64,000 nt of DNA from Algibacillus agarilyticus (lineage in GTDB: Bacteria; Pseudomonadota; Gammaproteobacteria; Enterobacterales; Alteromonadaceae), in NCBI RefSeq assembly GCF_003286125.1, contig NZ_QMED01000001.1, positions 1 through 64,000 on the forward strand. The letters are read 5' to 3'. Shown one piece after another: positions 46,108 to 55,067 of this stretch. Within the stretch, counting starts at the first letter, position 1; each line of letters starts with the position of its first letter. A model generated the notes under the pieces. That model searched no databases. It was given only the letters and a program-made list of their open reading frames with translations, and was not told the origin of the DNA. A program made the position numbers and the translations under genes.

Positions 46108-48903
46108 TTATAACGAGGCACTAAACGCTTTAATAGCACGTGTTAGCAGCTCAGGATGACTTGAGCGCCCCATAGCTAACCATTGCTTAAATAACGACTC
46201 AGGGCTTTGTAAATCGCCATCATTATGCTTACTGGCTAACATTTGTACTTGTAATGCCATTCGGCGATTTTTATCTGCGGCAGGCGATTCTTGTTCCGTT
46301 GTTAATTCAAGTTTGATCGTTAAATCATATTGACATGCATCATCAGCTGTAGATTGGCTGTATGTCGTTAATAGTTCCTGCCATTGACTCGGTAATTCGG
46401 TTAAATCCGTTTCAATTTCATTGGCTATATTATTAACTTGCTCAAATATGAGTTGATACACGGCATGCGACTTATTTTGCTCAAATTTAGATTTTTTATT
46501 AATCAAAGCCTCTTGTACCGATAGTTGCACTTGTTGTAACTTTTTCAATTGCCCAGCTGATAACGACTCTTCATCAATCGCTATCGCTTCAAATTCGGCA
46601 AATATAGGGCTTAACGTCACCAAGTTGTTACTGTCGTTAATCTGTTGCGATAAAGCAGAATATTGCTGTAAGTAGCTATCAAGTTGCGCACTACGTGCAT
46701 CTTGCTCAACTTTAGCTTGTTCACTACGTTTAGCAAAAGCATCATCATTAATCTTTCTAAAGGCTTGCCATTGCTTACGATCTTTACCACCGCCAGCAAA
46801 ACCTATGGTTTTCCATTGTGATTGCAACTGTTTTAATGTTTCAATGGCCTCTGCAAAGTTTTGTTGTTCTTCTGCTGTAGCCACGACTTGCTGTGCTTTA
46901 TCAATTAACAATTGCTTAGCAGCCGCATTATTTTTATATAATTGATTAAGTTGTTCTTTTAAGGGTTTAAGCAAAGCATAATAAGCATCGTTAACGTCGT
47001 TAAAAACATCACGGTTAACATGCCCTATTTTACTCCAACGGTTTTGTATATTGGTTAGATCTTTACCAATATCCATCAGCGCTTTTTCTTCACTTGCCAC
47101 CGCTTCTTTTAAACAGGTTAACTCTTGAATAATACCTTGTTTTAATTCAAGGTTTTCAGCCCTAATTTTATCTTGCAGCGCATAATGCTCTCGGCAAGGC
47201 GTAAATGCTTTTTCACTGGCTTCATCAAATGCACTATTAAGTGCTTTATCTTCGTCGGTATTAACCGAACCCAGTAACAGCCATACTTTGCGTAATTGTT
47301 TTACTTCGCTGGCTTGTTTTGTCGGATCAGCGAGCGGCGTGTCAACGAGTGCATTGATTTCAAGCAACAATTCACGTTTGCGTGGGATGGCGATATATTC
47401 TTTTAAATCGGCGAGGTCGTCGATTTTTTCTTGCAGCTTAGTAAAATCGCGCGCTATCTTTTCTTGGTTTTTAAGGGTTAATTCTTCATGCCAAGCGCTG
47501 ACTTTACGAAACAATCCAAACGCCGCATTGTATTTACCGTTTACAATCAGTTTATCGAGCTCACGCAATTTACTGCTGATTTTATCTAATATTTTCTTTT
47601 GTGGTGCTTGTAGTTGCGTTATCGCATCTTGCCATTGCCTATTAACCGTTTTATAAGTATCGGTTAGCGTAGCCGGTAAAGGTAATAACAACTGACGAGC
47701 TTGTGTTTTCCAGCTTTGTTGCCATTCGCGATAAACATCAATCGTTTCGTCTAGCATTTCGAGTGTTTCTGGAATGGATACTTGGGCAATTTGAGTGAGC
47801 AGCTTCGTCATCGCAACAAGCTGTTCAGCAAACGCAGGTAATTTGTTAAGTGTTGCTTCTAACTTAGCTATTTGATTAAACAAACTTTCGACATCTGCAC
47901 CGCTAATTTGTGCGGCCACTAATGATTGTTTAATTTTTTGTACACTATCATTTAATTCGTCAACATTAACATCACTGTCACCTGCCGCTGCGACGGCTAT
48001 TTTTTCTTTTATAGTCGCGATTTCTGTTTGAGTGGCTAGCACTTGTTCTTGATGCGCAATTAAACGTTGTTTTTCTGCTTCGATTGCAAACCATTCATCT
48101 TTTAAGCGTTTTGTCGCCGCATCAATGCGCTGACATATTGCTTGGTATTTATCGGCATATTCATTTTGTTCGAGTTCAGGTAAACAAGGTAAGTCTGCAC
48201 TGACTTCACTCCATTCTTCAACTAAAGCTTCACCTTCAGACTTAATTTGTCCGTAATCTTTTTTCTCTTTTAGTGCTAACAACTTACTCAATATCAAATT
48301 AAGTTGTTTACGTAATATTTTAGGTTTTTCTGCTTGCTCGGCAATGGCTGTTAATTGCTCATTGGCTTTGTTTTTAACTGCAGTTGATTTAGCTTTCGCC
48401 ACTAATCGCTCTAACGTTTTGATCTCAGGCGTCAAACGTGAAAAACAAAATAAAGCAATTTCATCTTCACTCGAGCGTAAAGCATACTCTAAGTTGAGCT
48501 TGTCTTTGTTAAGGCGCGTGATGATTGAACAAACTAGCGAAGTGGATAATTCATGCACAAGTAAACTTTCTACCAATGATGCATGTTTATAGCTGCTAAT
48601 AAACATTTGTTTTTGTTCGTCAGACAAGGCATAAGCATTGTCTGCGCTAAACGCATTCACTAAACGGCTTTGGGCTGTTTTTTTAACGCTAGCATCTGAA
48701 TCGTCTTCGCTTGCGGTCCGCCATAAATCAAATTGATTAAGCGATTCGAGTGCTATTAATCTAATTTTGGCAACCGGGTCGGTCGTGGCGATCGATATTA
48801 AAACATCGCGATTAGCGTCAAGGTCAAGCTTAGCAATTGCCGCTTGACGGATCACAGCATCTGTATGCTGCCATTTAGGTTTGAAAAGAGATTTAAAGAT
48901 CAT
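46108..48903 (-). CDS. DUF349 domain-containing protein
   Basis: 931 residues, mostly helical and coiled-coil. The N-terminal ~75 residues look like HEAT-type repeats (D-P-V-A-K-I-R-L-I-A-L-E). Several DUF349 repeats lie in the C-terminal half, recognisable by W-S-K-I-G-H-V and Q-W-K-T-I-G-F segments each followed by a long charged helix. The function of the family is not known to me. It overlaps the DUF1315 gene by 11 bases and is last in a four-gene operon with the AGCS transporter. Confidence 0.85.
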   Translation of the reverse strand: MIFKSLFKPKWQHTDAVIRQAAIAKLDLDANRDVLISIATTDPVAKIRLIALESLNQFDLWRTASEDDSDASVKKTAQSRLVNAFSADNAYALSDEQKQMFISSYKHASLVESLLVHELSTSLVCSIITRLNKDKLNLEYALRSSEDEIALFCFSRLTPEIKTLERLVAKAKSTAVKNKANEQLTAIAEQAEKPKILRKQLNLILSKLLALKEKKDYGQIKSEGEALVEEWSEVSADLPCLPELEQNEYADKYQAICQRIDAATKRLKDEWFAIEAEKQRLIAHQEQVLATQTEIATIKEKIAVAAAGDSDVNVDELNDSVQKIKQSLVAAQISGADVESLFNQIAKLEATLNKLPAFAEQLVAMTKLLTQIAQVSIPETLEMLDETIDVYREWQQSWKTQARQLLLPLPATLTDTYKTVNRQWQDAITQLQAPQKKILDKISSKLRELDKLIVNGKYNAAFGLFRKVSAWHEELTLKNQEKIARDFTKLQEKIDDLADLKEYIAIPRKRELLLEINALVDTPLADPTKQASEVKQLRKVWLLLGSVNTDEDKALNSAFDEASEKAFTPCREHYALQDKIRAENLELKQGIIQELTCLKEAVASEEKALMDIGKDLTNIQNRWSKIGHVNRDVFNDVNDAYYALLKPLKEQLNQLYKNNAAAKQLLIDKAQQVVATAEEQQNFAEAIETLKQLQSQWKTIGFAGGGKDRKQWQAFRKINDDAFAKRSEQAKVEQDARSAQLDSYLQQYSALSQQINDSNNLVTLSPIFAEFEAIAIDEESLSAGQLKKLQQVQLSVQEALINKKSKFEQNKSHAVYQLIFEQVNNIANEIETDLTELPSQWQELLTTYSQSTADDACQYDLTIKLELTTEQESPAADKNRRMALQVQMLASKHNDGDLQSPESLFKQWLAMGRSSHPELLTRAIKAFSASL

Positions 48904-49183
48904 CGTGGGTTATTCGCACTATTTCGTTTTCGTTGTTGTTTTCAGCAAATTGCTTACGTAATTCTGCTTTACGTTTTTCGATCAACTGACCATCTGAACC
49001 AATTGTATAATGTTCGTCTGAGTTTAAATGTTTAGCTTGCCAAGCTAAAACCGTTTGGATTGTTTGTTCTTTCTGCTGTTCAGTTAATGGATTACCATCT
49101 TCCCACTTACCAAGCTCGACGGCTTGTCGCAAAGCCAAATAAACCGATTCTGGCATGGTTTCAACCATAGATAAAAAATTCAT
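48893..49183 (-). CDS. DUF1315 family protein (YeaC-like)
   Basis: 96 residues. MPESVYLALRQAVELGKW, then D-G-N-P-L-T-E-Q-Q-K-E and VLAWQAKHLN match the YeaC/DUF1315 pattern as I know it from E. coli. It is small and soluble; its role is unknown. It overlaps the zinc-ribbon gene by one base and the DUF349 gene by 11, so it is clearly co-translated. Confidence 0.85.
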   Translation of the reverse strand: MNFLSMVETMPESVYLALRQAVELGKWEDGNPLTEQQKEQTIQTVLAWQAKHLNSDEHYTIGSDGQLIEKRKAELRKQFAENNNENEIVRITHDDL

Positions 49184-49509
49184 TAATCTTTCTCTTTTTT
49201 AAACAACATAATTTGGACACGCAAAACGATGTACCAAATAAAACCAACCCCTGACACTATCTGTGAACCCCATTTATCCCAGGAGGCTCCTGTTTCTGCA
49301 TACATACCACTATAAGCGATGCCTGCAATAAACATGATGAGCGCAAAGAAAGAATACGTCATTAAGCGAGCCGACTTTTCAATACGCTTAATACGTGCAC
49401 CCGTTCGAATTTTTTCAGGGTCACCCACGAGAACTTCATGGCAATGTTGACACGATTCAGCTTTATCTGAAATTCGTTTTCTACATTTAGGGCAAGCGAT
49501 TAATGCCAT
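49183..49509 (-). CDS. Zinc-ribbon membrane protein
   Basis: 108 residues. The N-terminus CPKCRKRISDKAESCQHC supplies two C-x2-C pairs of a zinc ribbon. Two hydrophobic segments (~50-70 and ~83-102) indicate membrane insertion with the ribbon in the cytoplasm. AGAGGAAAA is a good ribosome site. The start directly follows the AGCS stop with no gap. Confidence 0.75.
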   Translation of the reverse strand: MALIACPKCRKRISDKAESCQHCHEVLVGDPEKIRTGARIKRIEKSARLMTYSFFALIMFIAGIAYSGMYAETGASWDKWGSQIVSGVGFIWYIVLRVQIMLFKKEKD

Positions 49510-51171
49510 TTATTTTCCTCTGTCTTTGTGGATATAGTCTTTTACTGTATTTTTCATATCTTTACGCAGCAGCAATATACCAATTAAGTTAGGGATCGTC
49601 ATTAACACAATGGTAACAGCCGCTAGATTCCAGATAACAGCGGTATCTTCAACTGCCGCCCACATAAATCCAGCAACATAAACGACGCGATAAGGCATCA
49701 CCGATTTAGGCCCCAGTAAATAAGTCATTGCACGGTCACCGTAATAGCTCCACGCAATGGCCGTTGAAAACGCAAAAAGTAATAAACCTATTGTAACTAC
49801 ATACTCGCCATATTCCCCCATAAAGCCACGAGTAAACGCTTTAGCGGTCAGTTGAGTCGAATGGATAAGCGATTTGCCGACCACAACAATGCCTTTATTT
49901 TTAATCCGGCCATTTTCAATGTTTAATACGCCATCAAAAACATGTTCACCTTCTAATTCAAAACGAACATCTTCAGCCACTGAACGGGCATTAATAATGG
50001 TCACTAATTCAGGCTGGGTTAATTGACCTTGCTTAACAATAAGCGGTCCAGTATAAGGTTCGACTTTGGTATCTTGCTTCATCAAGTAATTAAATAACTC
50101 ACTTCGGTTAGCGGCCGATTCTTCGTTATATTGACCTGCGATGATGGTCATTTCAGATTTAGGAAAGGTGTTTTCAAATTTTTCATGCCAAACACCAGAA
50201 GATAAAATAACCAATCCGGTGATCGTACACAATATAATGGTATCGATAAATGGCTCTAAAATAGACACCATCCCTTCAGATACAGGCTCATCTGCTTTAG
50301 CGGATGCATGCGCAATTGGAGCCGAACCTAACCCAGCTTCGTTAGAGAACAAACCACGATTAACCCCACGACTGAATGCATAAGCAAAACTGGCGCCCAA
50401 AAAACCACCCGCGGCGGCTGAACCCGTAAAAGCATCAGCAAATATCGACATAAACGAAGGCAAAACATTATCAATATTATAAAAAATAACGGTTAATGCG
50501 CCCAAAATGTAAAGCCCAGCCATTAACGGAACAACTTTAGCCGTAACAGCCGCTATTCGGCTTATGCCCCCAATAATGACAAAGGCTAATAAAATAGATA
50601 AAACCGCGCCGGTTATCCAAGGCTCAATACCAAAAGAGCTTTGCATACCCGAGGCAATGTTATTAATTTGTGGCATATTACCTGAGCCAAAAGAACTTAA
50701 CACCGTCGCAATAGCAAAGGTAATGGCTAACCATTTTGCATTTAACTTCCGCTCCATATAATACATGGGGCCGCCAGCCATTGTGCCATCTTGCGTTTTA
50801 ACTCGATATTTGTGAGACAGGGTCACTTCGACAAATTTGGTTGTCATGCCAACAAAAGCCGTCATCCACATCCAAAATAAAGCAGCGGGCCCGCCCAAGA
50901 AAATAGCAAAAGCAACACCACCAATATTACCGGTTCCTACCGTTCCCGATAACGCAGTCGCTAACGCTTGAAAATGTGAGGTGTCGCCTTCTAAATTCGA
51001 TTTATCTTTTTTGCCAGAGACTATTTTGCACGCTTGTTTAAAATATCGAATCTGCGGAAACCCCAGATAAAGGGTAAAAAAGATACCCACACCTAATAAC
51101 AGATAGGGAAACCACCAAGCGCTACCGAGAAAACTGTCGATAAAAAGTAAAAAATCATTAAGTGCATTCAC
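49510..51171 (-). CDS. Sodium:alanine/glycine symporter family (AGCS) with a large insertion
   Basis: 553 residues, about 70-100 more than typical AGCS carriers. [13 protein letters not shown] and [14 protein letters not shown] are family signatures, and multiple hydrophobic helices are seen. An extra, soluble-looking segment of about 110 residues (~330-437, rich in charged residues and beta-like) sits where family members pass directly from a helix to the T-x-x-A-F segment. The start is a GTG with AAGG eight bases upstream. It heads the operon with the zinc-ribbon, DUF1315 and DUF349 genes. Substrate probably alanine or glycine with Na+; not proven. Confidence 0.88.
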   Translation of the reverse strand: MNALNDFLLFIDSFLGSAWWFPYLLLGVGIFFTLYLGFPQIRYFKQACKIVSGKKDKSNLEGDTSHFQALATALSGTVGTGNIGGVAFAIFLGGPAALFWMWMTAFVGMTTKFVEVTLSHKYRVKTQDGTMAGGPMYYMERKLNAKWLAITFAIATVLSSFGSGNMPQINNIASGMQSSFGIEPWITGAVLSILLAFVIIGGISRIAAVTAKVVPLMAGLYILGALTVIFYNIDNVLPSFMSIFADAFTGSAAAGGFLGASFAYAFSRGVNRGLFSNEAGLGSAPIAHASAKADEPVSEGMVSILEPFIDTIILCTITGLVILSSGVWHEKFENTFPKSEMTIIAGQYNEESAANRSELFNYLMKQDTKVEPYTGPLIVKQGQLTQPELVTIINARSVAEDVRFELEGEHVFDGVLNIENGRIKNKGIVVVGKSLIHSTQLTAKAFTRGFMGEYGEYVVTIGLLLFAFSTAIAWSYYGDRAMTYLLGPKSVMPYRVVYVAGFMWAAVEDTAVIWNLAAVTIVLMTIPNLIGILLLRKDMKNTVKDYIHKDRGK

Positions 51172-51270
51172 ATTATTTGCCTTTTATTTATTGTTATTAT
51201 TGGTTGTTTAATTTTGAATTCGCTTTTATTTATCTATAAGCAATAAAAACCGTTCCAATCATTTGTGGTG

Positions 51271-51804
51271 CTAAGATGGATCAGGTTTAGCCTCACCCAT
51301 TAACGTATTCACGATAAGCCCCATGCTCGTGGTGTAACCAACAGCTGAATGACTAATTGTTCCATCTGCATTAAGTACATAATAAGTTGGAAAAACATCG
51401 ACTTTAAACTCAGCAGCCAATGTTTCTGAACCTAAATAAGCCGGTAATTTAAAATCGCGCGCTTGTAAAAAATCATTTACGCTGGCGATATTTTCATAAC
51501 TTAATGCAATTGGCACGACGTTGATGTCATCTTTATAAACATTTTTAAGTGTTTCTAGATTATTAATTGATAATTTACAGACGTGACACCAAGGTGCAAA
51601 AAAATACAATACGGTAACTTTACCTTCAATAGGCAGTTGGATAAGGCGATTCGTTGGCTCAGCGAGTGTATTAACACTGATAAAACTGACTTGTTTAGTA
51701 TCCCTATCGGTTAATAAATTGCGAGCTTGGAACCACGATAGCAGCCAAAAAACCATGAGCACTACCGCAATATGCAGCGCATATCGTAAAATTTTTTTAG
51801 CCAT
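51271..51804 (-). CDS. TlpA-like membrane-anchored thioredoxin-fold protein
   Basis: The start at the ATG giving MAKKILRYALHIAVVLMVFW is supported by AGAAG upstream; an earlier ATG at 51864 would add 20 residues. One N-terminal membrane helix anchors a periplasmic thioredoxin domain with FFAPWCHVCK (C-x2-C) and a cis-Pro region V-F-P-T-Y-Y-V. 177 residues. Likely a disulfide reductase or oxidoreductase in the periplasm; the partner is unknown. Confidence 0.8.
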   Translation of the reverse strand: MAKKILRYALHIAVVLMVFWLLSWFQARNLLTDRDTKQVSFISVNTLAEPTNRLIQLPIEGKVTVLYFFAPWCHVCKLSINNLETLKNVYKDDINVVPIALSYENIASVNDFLQARDFKLPAYLGSETLAAEFKVDVFPTYYVLNADGTISHSAVGYTTSMGLIVNTLMGEAKPDPS

Positions 51805-52046
51805 TAATTCACTTCTTAACCTATTTTTATGCGTTCTTATTTTGCAGCGCCGTATTGTATGCAAATTAACCTCAAATTAAAACAATCAGTCACTTGTGAC
51901 TTGATAATATAACGGTTTATTTTTAGATCATTAAAGTAGGTTTAATATCGAATTAATTTTTAATACTTATGAATCATATTCACCACACAAAACAGATTCA
52001 GGTATGTATAATTAAATCAGGAATAGATCGAAAAATTAGGAAGAAT

Positions 52047-52856
52047 ATGTTGCGCTATACTCCATTCACCTTTTTTATAACGGTGTCATTATCTTTATTT
52101 TTAACCGCGTGCGATTCAGGTTTGTCAGTACGCAAAGTTTGTAAAGAAACACCGCAATTTTGTGAAGATTTAAACACGGACTCTTGGTGTAAAGATGTTA
52201 GAGCCGATATAATCATAAACCGCTATTTAGAACATCAAACGCCAACAGACGAGCTGCGCTACAAATTAATGTTAGATTATGAGACTTACAGCGAATGTGT
52301 GGAATTGGCATCTCATATTGAACATATTAAATTAAAAGAAAAAAAGACGTCGCGAGTTGATGGTTATGTGACAAGCCAGCGAGAACTTAAACGTTTATCA
52401 ACCGCGACTCAAGATTCAATGAAACCCGAATTACTTTATTGGCACTGGTCGCGTAATGGTAATGAAGACGCAATGACCAAATTTTTATCATTAAAAGATT
52501 CAGGCCAGCTTGAAACCCCCGAATTGCAATTTAAAATGGCAACGTATTGGAGTAAAATTGACCGTAATCGAACGATAGATATTTTGTATCATGCATTATC
52601 TCTTTATAAACCAGGCGCGGATATTAACCCTGAAATATTAAAAGCCTTGAGCACGTTATTCACTAAAGAAGAAAAACTTAAACACGCCTATGTCTGGGGG
52701 CGAATAGCTAAAGATTATGGACTTTCTGATATTGATTTAGCGCCAATGAAAGCCGTATTGTCTAATCAAGGCGTTAACAGCGATAAACTGGATGATTTAG
52801 CTGACGATTTTAAATCGGCGATTGAAGCAGGTGAATTTATTCCACCAAACCGTTAA
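52047..52856 (+). CDS. DUF2989 lipoprotein
   Basis: 269 residues from the ATG at 52047, chosen because AGGAAG stands just before it; an ATG at 51969 lies upstream without support. The lipobox LLFLTAC-type sequence (S-L-F-L-T-A-C-D) predicts a lipoprotein. K-V-C-K-E-T-P-Q-F-C and W-C-K-D-V-R place conserved cysteines; the build resembles DUF2989 of Vibrio and Alteromonadales. The C-terminal part is helical, TPR-like. Function unknown. Confidence 0.7.
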   Translation: MLRYTPFTFFITVSLSLFLTACDSGLSVRKVCKETPQFCEDLNTDSWCKDVRADIIINRYLEHQTPTDELRYKLMLDYETYSECVELASHIEHIKLKEKKTSRVDGYVTSQRELKRLSTATQDSMKPELLYWHWSRNGNEDAMTKFLSLKDSGQLETPELQFKMATYWSKIDRNRTIDILYHALSLYKPGADINPEILKALSTLFTKEEKLKHAYVWGRIAKDYGLSDIDLAPMKAVLSNQGVNSDKLDDLADDFKSAIEAGEFIPPNR

Positions 52857-52875
52857 AACAGTAGTACTAAAGTTT

Positions 52876-52898
52876 TATACCCAAGTGATTTGGGTATA
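52876..52898. repeat. 23-bp palindrome between convergent genes
   Basis: TATACCCAA-GTGAT-TTGGGTATA, the exact reverse complement of the element at 41832. It stands between the DUF2989 gene and msrB, where it could also act as a weak bidirectional terminator. Confidence 0.85.
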
Positions 52899-52924
52899 AT
52901 GACTCAAAACAAGAAGCTGTAAAT

Positions 52925-53317
52925 TTATTCGTTTGAATTAAAACTTAACGATAAAGAATTAACACAAAAACGCTTACCTGTTGGCTTAGGTCCATCATCA
53001 AAAATATGCCCAAGGTGAGCGTCACATTCTGCACAACGAATTTCAGTTCGTTTCATGCCATGAGAGTTATCTTCAATAAACGTAATTAATTGCCAGTCGA
53101 TCGCATCGTGAAATGCCGGCCAACCACAGCCCGAATCAAATTTATGCTGATGGGTAAACAGCGGGGTTTCGCAGCAGACGCATAGGTATTCGCCTGATTT
53201 TTTATTATGTAACAATTTACCCGTGAAAGGATACTCTGTACCGCCTTCACGAGTAACATGGTAGGTATCAGCATCAAGCTTTTCGAGCCAATATTGATTG
53301 TCTTTACTTGATGCCAT
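52925..53317 (-). CDS. msrB: Peptide-methionine (R)-S-oxide reductase
   Basis: The ATG at 53317 with AGAGGT before it gives 130 residues; an ATG at 53350 would add 11. The CVCC and CAEC pairs bind structural zinc, [11 protein letters not shown] and [10 protein letters not shown] are family motifs, and [11 protein letters not shown] holds the catalytic cysteine. It repairs oxidised methionine. It lies 40 bases after gnd and is probably co-transcribed. Confidence 0.95.
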   Translation of the reverse strand: MASSKDNQYWLEKLDADTYHVTREGGTEYPFTGKLLHNKKSGEYLCVCCETPLFTHQHKFDSGCGWPAFHDAIDWQLITFIEDNSHGMKRTEIRCAECDAHLGHIFDDGPKPTGKRFCVNSLSLSFNSNE

Positions 53318-53356
53318 ATAACGACCTCTTAAATTTAAACCATAAACCATTAACGA

Positions 53357-54886
53357 TTAGCTAATTTTAACTAATGGACGCTCAGGTAAACTCCATTCTA
53401 AATGATACTTTTCGCCTGCTGGCTTATCAGTGCGCTCAAACGTATGTGCACCAAAAAAGTCACGCTGACCTTGCAATAGATTAGCAGGTAATACCGCCGT
53501 ACGGAAAGAATCATAATAAGATAATGATGAGTTAATGGCAGGCATTGGGATACCGGCTTTTATAGAACCTATAATAGCTTCACGCCATGAACCTTCAAAT
53601 TTAGAAATTTGCTCAGCAAAGAAGCCATCAAGTAATAAATTTTCAAGCTCGGCATCACGTTGATAAGCTTCGGTGATCGACTGCAAGAAGACAGCTCGGA
53701 TAATACAACCCGCACGCCAAATTTTAGCTATTTTAGCGTAATCTAATGTCCAACCTTGCTCTTTAGCTGCCATCTTCATTAGATCAAAACCTTGTGCATA
53801 TGCACAAATTTTTGCGCAATATAATGCATCATGCAGATGCTTAATTTGCTCTTGCTTTTCTTCTTCAGAAAAACTAGCTTTTGCTGGCGCCTTATATATT
53901 TTGCTTGCGGCAACACGTTGCGTTTTGATTGAAGATAAGGCACGTGAAAATACAGCTTGAGCAATCGCGGTAGCCGCAGAGCCTACTTGTAAACTACTCA
54001 CGGCAGTCCATAAACCGGTGCCTTTTTGGCCCGCTTTATCAACAATAACGTCAACAATTGGCTTACCTGTTTCGGGGTCATATTGCTCTAAAACCTCAGC
54101 CGAAATTTCGATTAAATAACTATTTAATTCGCCTTTATTCCATTCACGCAATACAGCTGCAATTTCTTTAGGCTGCATAGACAATGCATTACGCATATAA
54201 TCATACGCTTCGCATATCAATTGCATGTCGGCGTATTCAATACCATTGTGCACCATTTTAACGTAATGACCCGCACCGGCAGGGCCAATATAGGTTACAC
54301 AAGGCTCACCTTCTTTAACAGGGTTACCCGGTTCATTATTAACTAAAGGTAAACCCGTTTTAGCATCAACTTTAGCCGAAATAGCTTCTAATACAGGCGC
54401 TAAACGAGCCCATGCTGTTTCGTCGCCACTTGGCATTAATGACGGACCAAAACGAGCGCCAACTTCACCGCCCGAAACAGCACAACTAAAGAAGACAAAT
54501 TTACCTTGATAACTGGCTTCACGCTCAACAGTATCAGACCAGAGGCTGTTACCCGTATCGACAACAATATCGTCTAAATTTAAACCGAGTGCTAATAGCT
54601 GACTGCAAACAGAATCAACCGGTTTACCCGCTGGGATAGAAAGAATGATAATACGAGATTGCTTGGTTTTACTGAGCAAGTCTTCAAATGATTGGCATGG
54701 GACTAAACGAGGGTCTTGAGAACCACGTTCGGCTTCATCTTGTGCAACAGCCGCATTAACACGACCTGCATCGAGATCGAATGCAGCAACAGAATAGCCG
54801 TTATCAGCAAGATTTAATGCTAAATTTTTTCCCATTACTCCTAAGCCAATAAGGCCTATATCGCATAATTTAGTTAAGTCGGACAT
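53357..54886 (-). CDS. gnd: 6-phosphogluconate dehydrogenase (decarboxylating)
   Basis: 509 residues, slightly longer than the usual ~470. The NADP-binding fold starts with GLIGLGVMGKNLALNLADNG. SGGEVGARFGPSLMPSG, KMVHNGIEYADMQ (with catalytic Lys and the substrate Asn/Glu), and GQKGTGLWTA are family motifs. It makes ribulose 5-phosphate and NADPH in the pentose phosphate pathway. AGGAA stands eight bases before the ATG. A terminator at 55040 separates it from glgX. Confidence 0.96.
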   Translation of the reverse strand: MSDLTKLCDIGLIGLGVMGKNLALNLADNGYSVAAFDLDAGRVNAAVAQDEAERGSQDPRLVPCQSFEDLLSKTKQSRIIILSIPAGKPVDSVCSQLLALGLNLDDIVVDTGNSLWSDTVEREASYQGKFVFFSCAVSGGEVGARFGPSLMPSGDETAWARLAPVLEAISAKVDAKTGLPLVNNEPGNPVKEGEPCVTYIGPAGAGHYVKMVHNGIEYADMQLICEAYDYMRNALSMQPKEIAAVLREWNKGELNSYLIEISAEVLEQYDPETGKPIVDVIVDKAGQKGTGLWTAVSSLQVGSAATAIAQAVFSRALSSIKTQRVAASKIYKAPAKASFSEEEKQEQIKHLHDALYCAKICAYAQGFDLMKMAAKEQGWTLDYAKIAKIWRAGCIIRAVFLQSITEAYQRDAELENLLLDGFFAEQISKFEGSWREAIIGSIKAGIPMPAINSSLSYYDSFRTAVLPANLLQGQRDFFGAHTFERTDKPAGEKYHLEWSLPERPLVKIS

Positions 54887-55039
54887 GTGTGTGTGTTCCT
54901 TTATACTTTAATTTAGGCAGTAAATAGTGACCGCGATTATACGGACACTACTAACCTAAAAACACATTTCCGAGGTTTATTTAAAGAATACTAAGTATTG
55001 ATTTTAACTATAATCTGGCATATTGGGAAAATGGTATGA

Positions 55040-55067
55040 CCAAATAAAACAGTGAGCTTAAGCTCAC
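55040..55067 (-). terminator. Terminator at the end of glgX
   Basis: The perfect palindrome GTGAGCTTAAGCTCAC, followed on the minus strand by TGTTTTATTT, forms a Rho-independent terminator. The glgX stop codon (TGA) lies inside its ascending arm. Confidence 0.8.
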
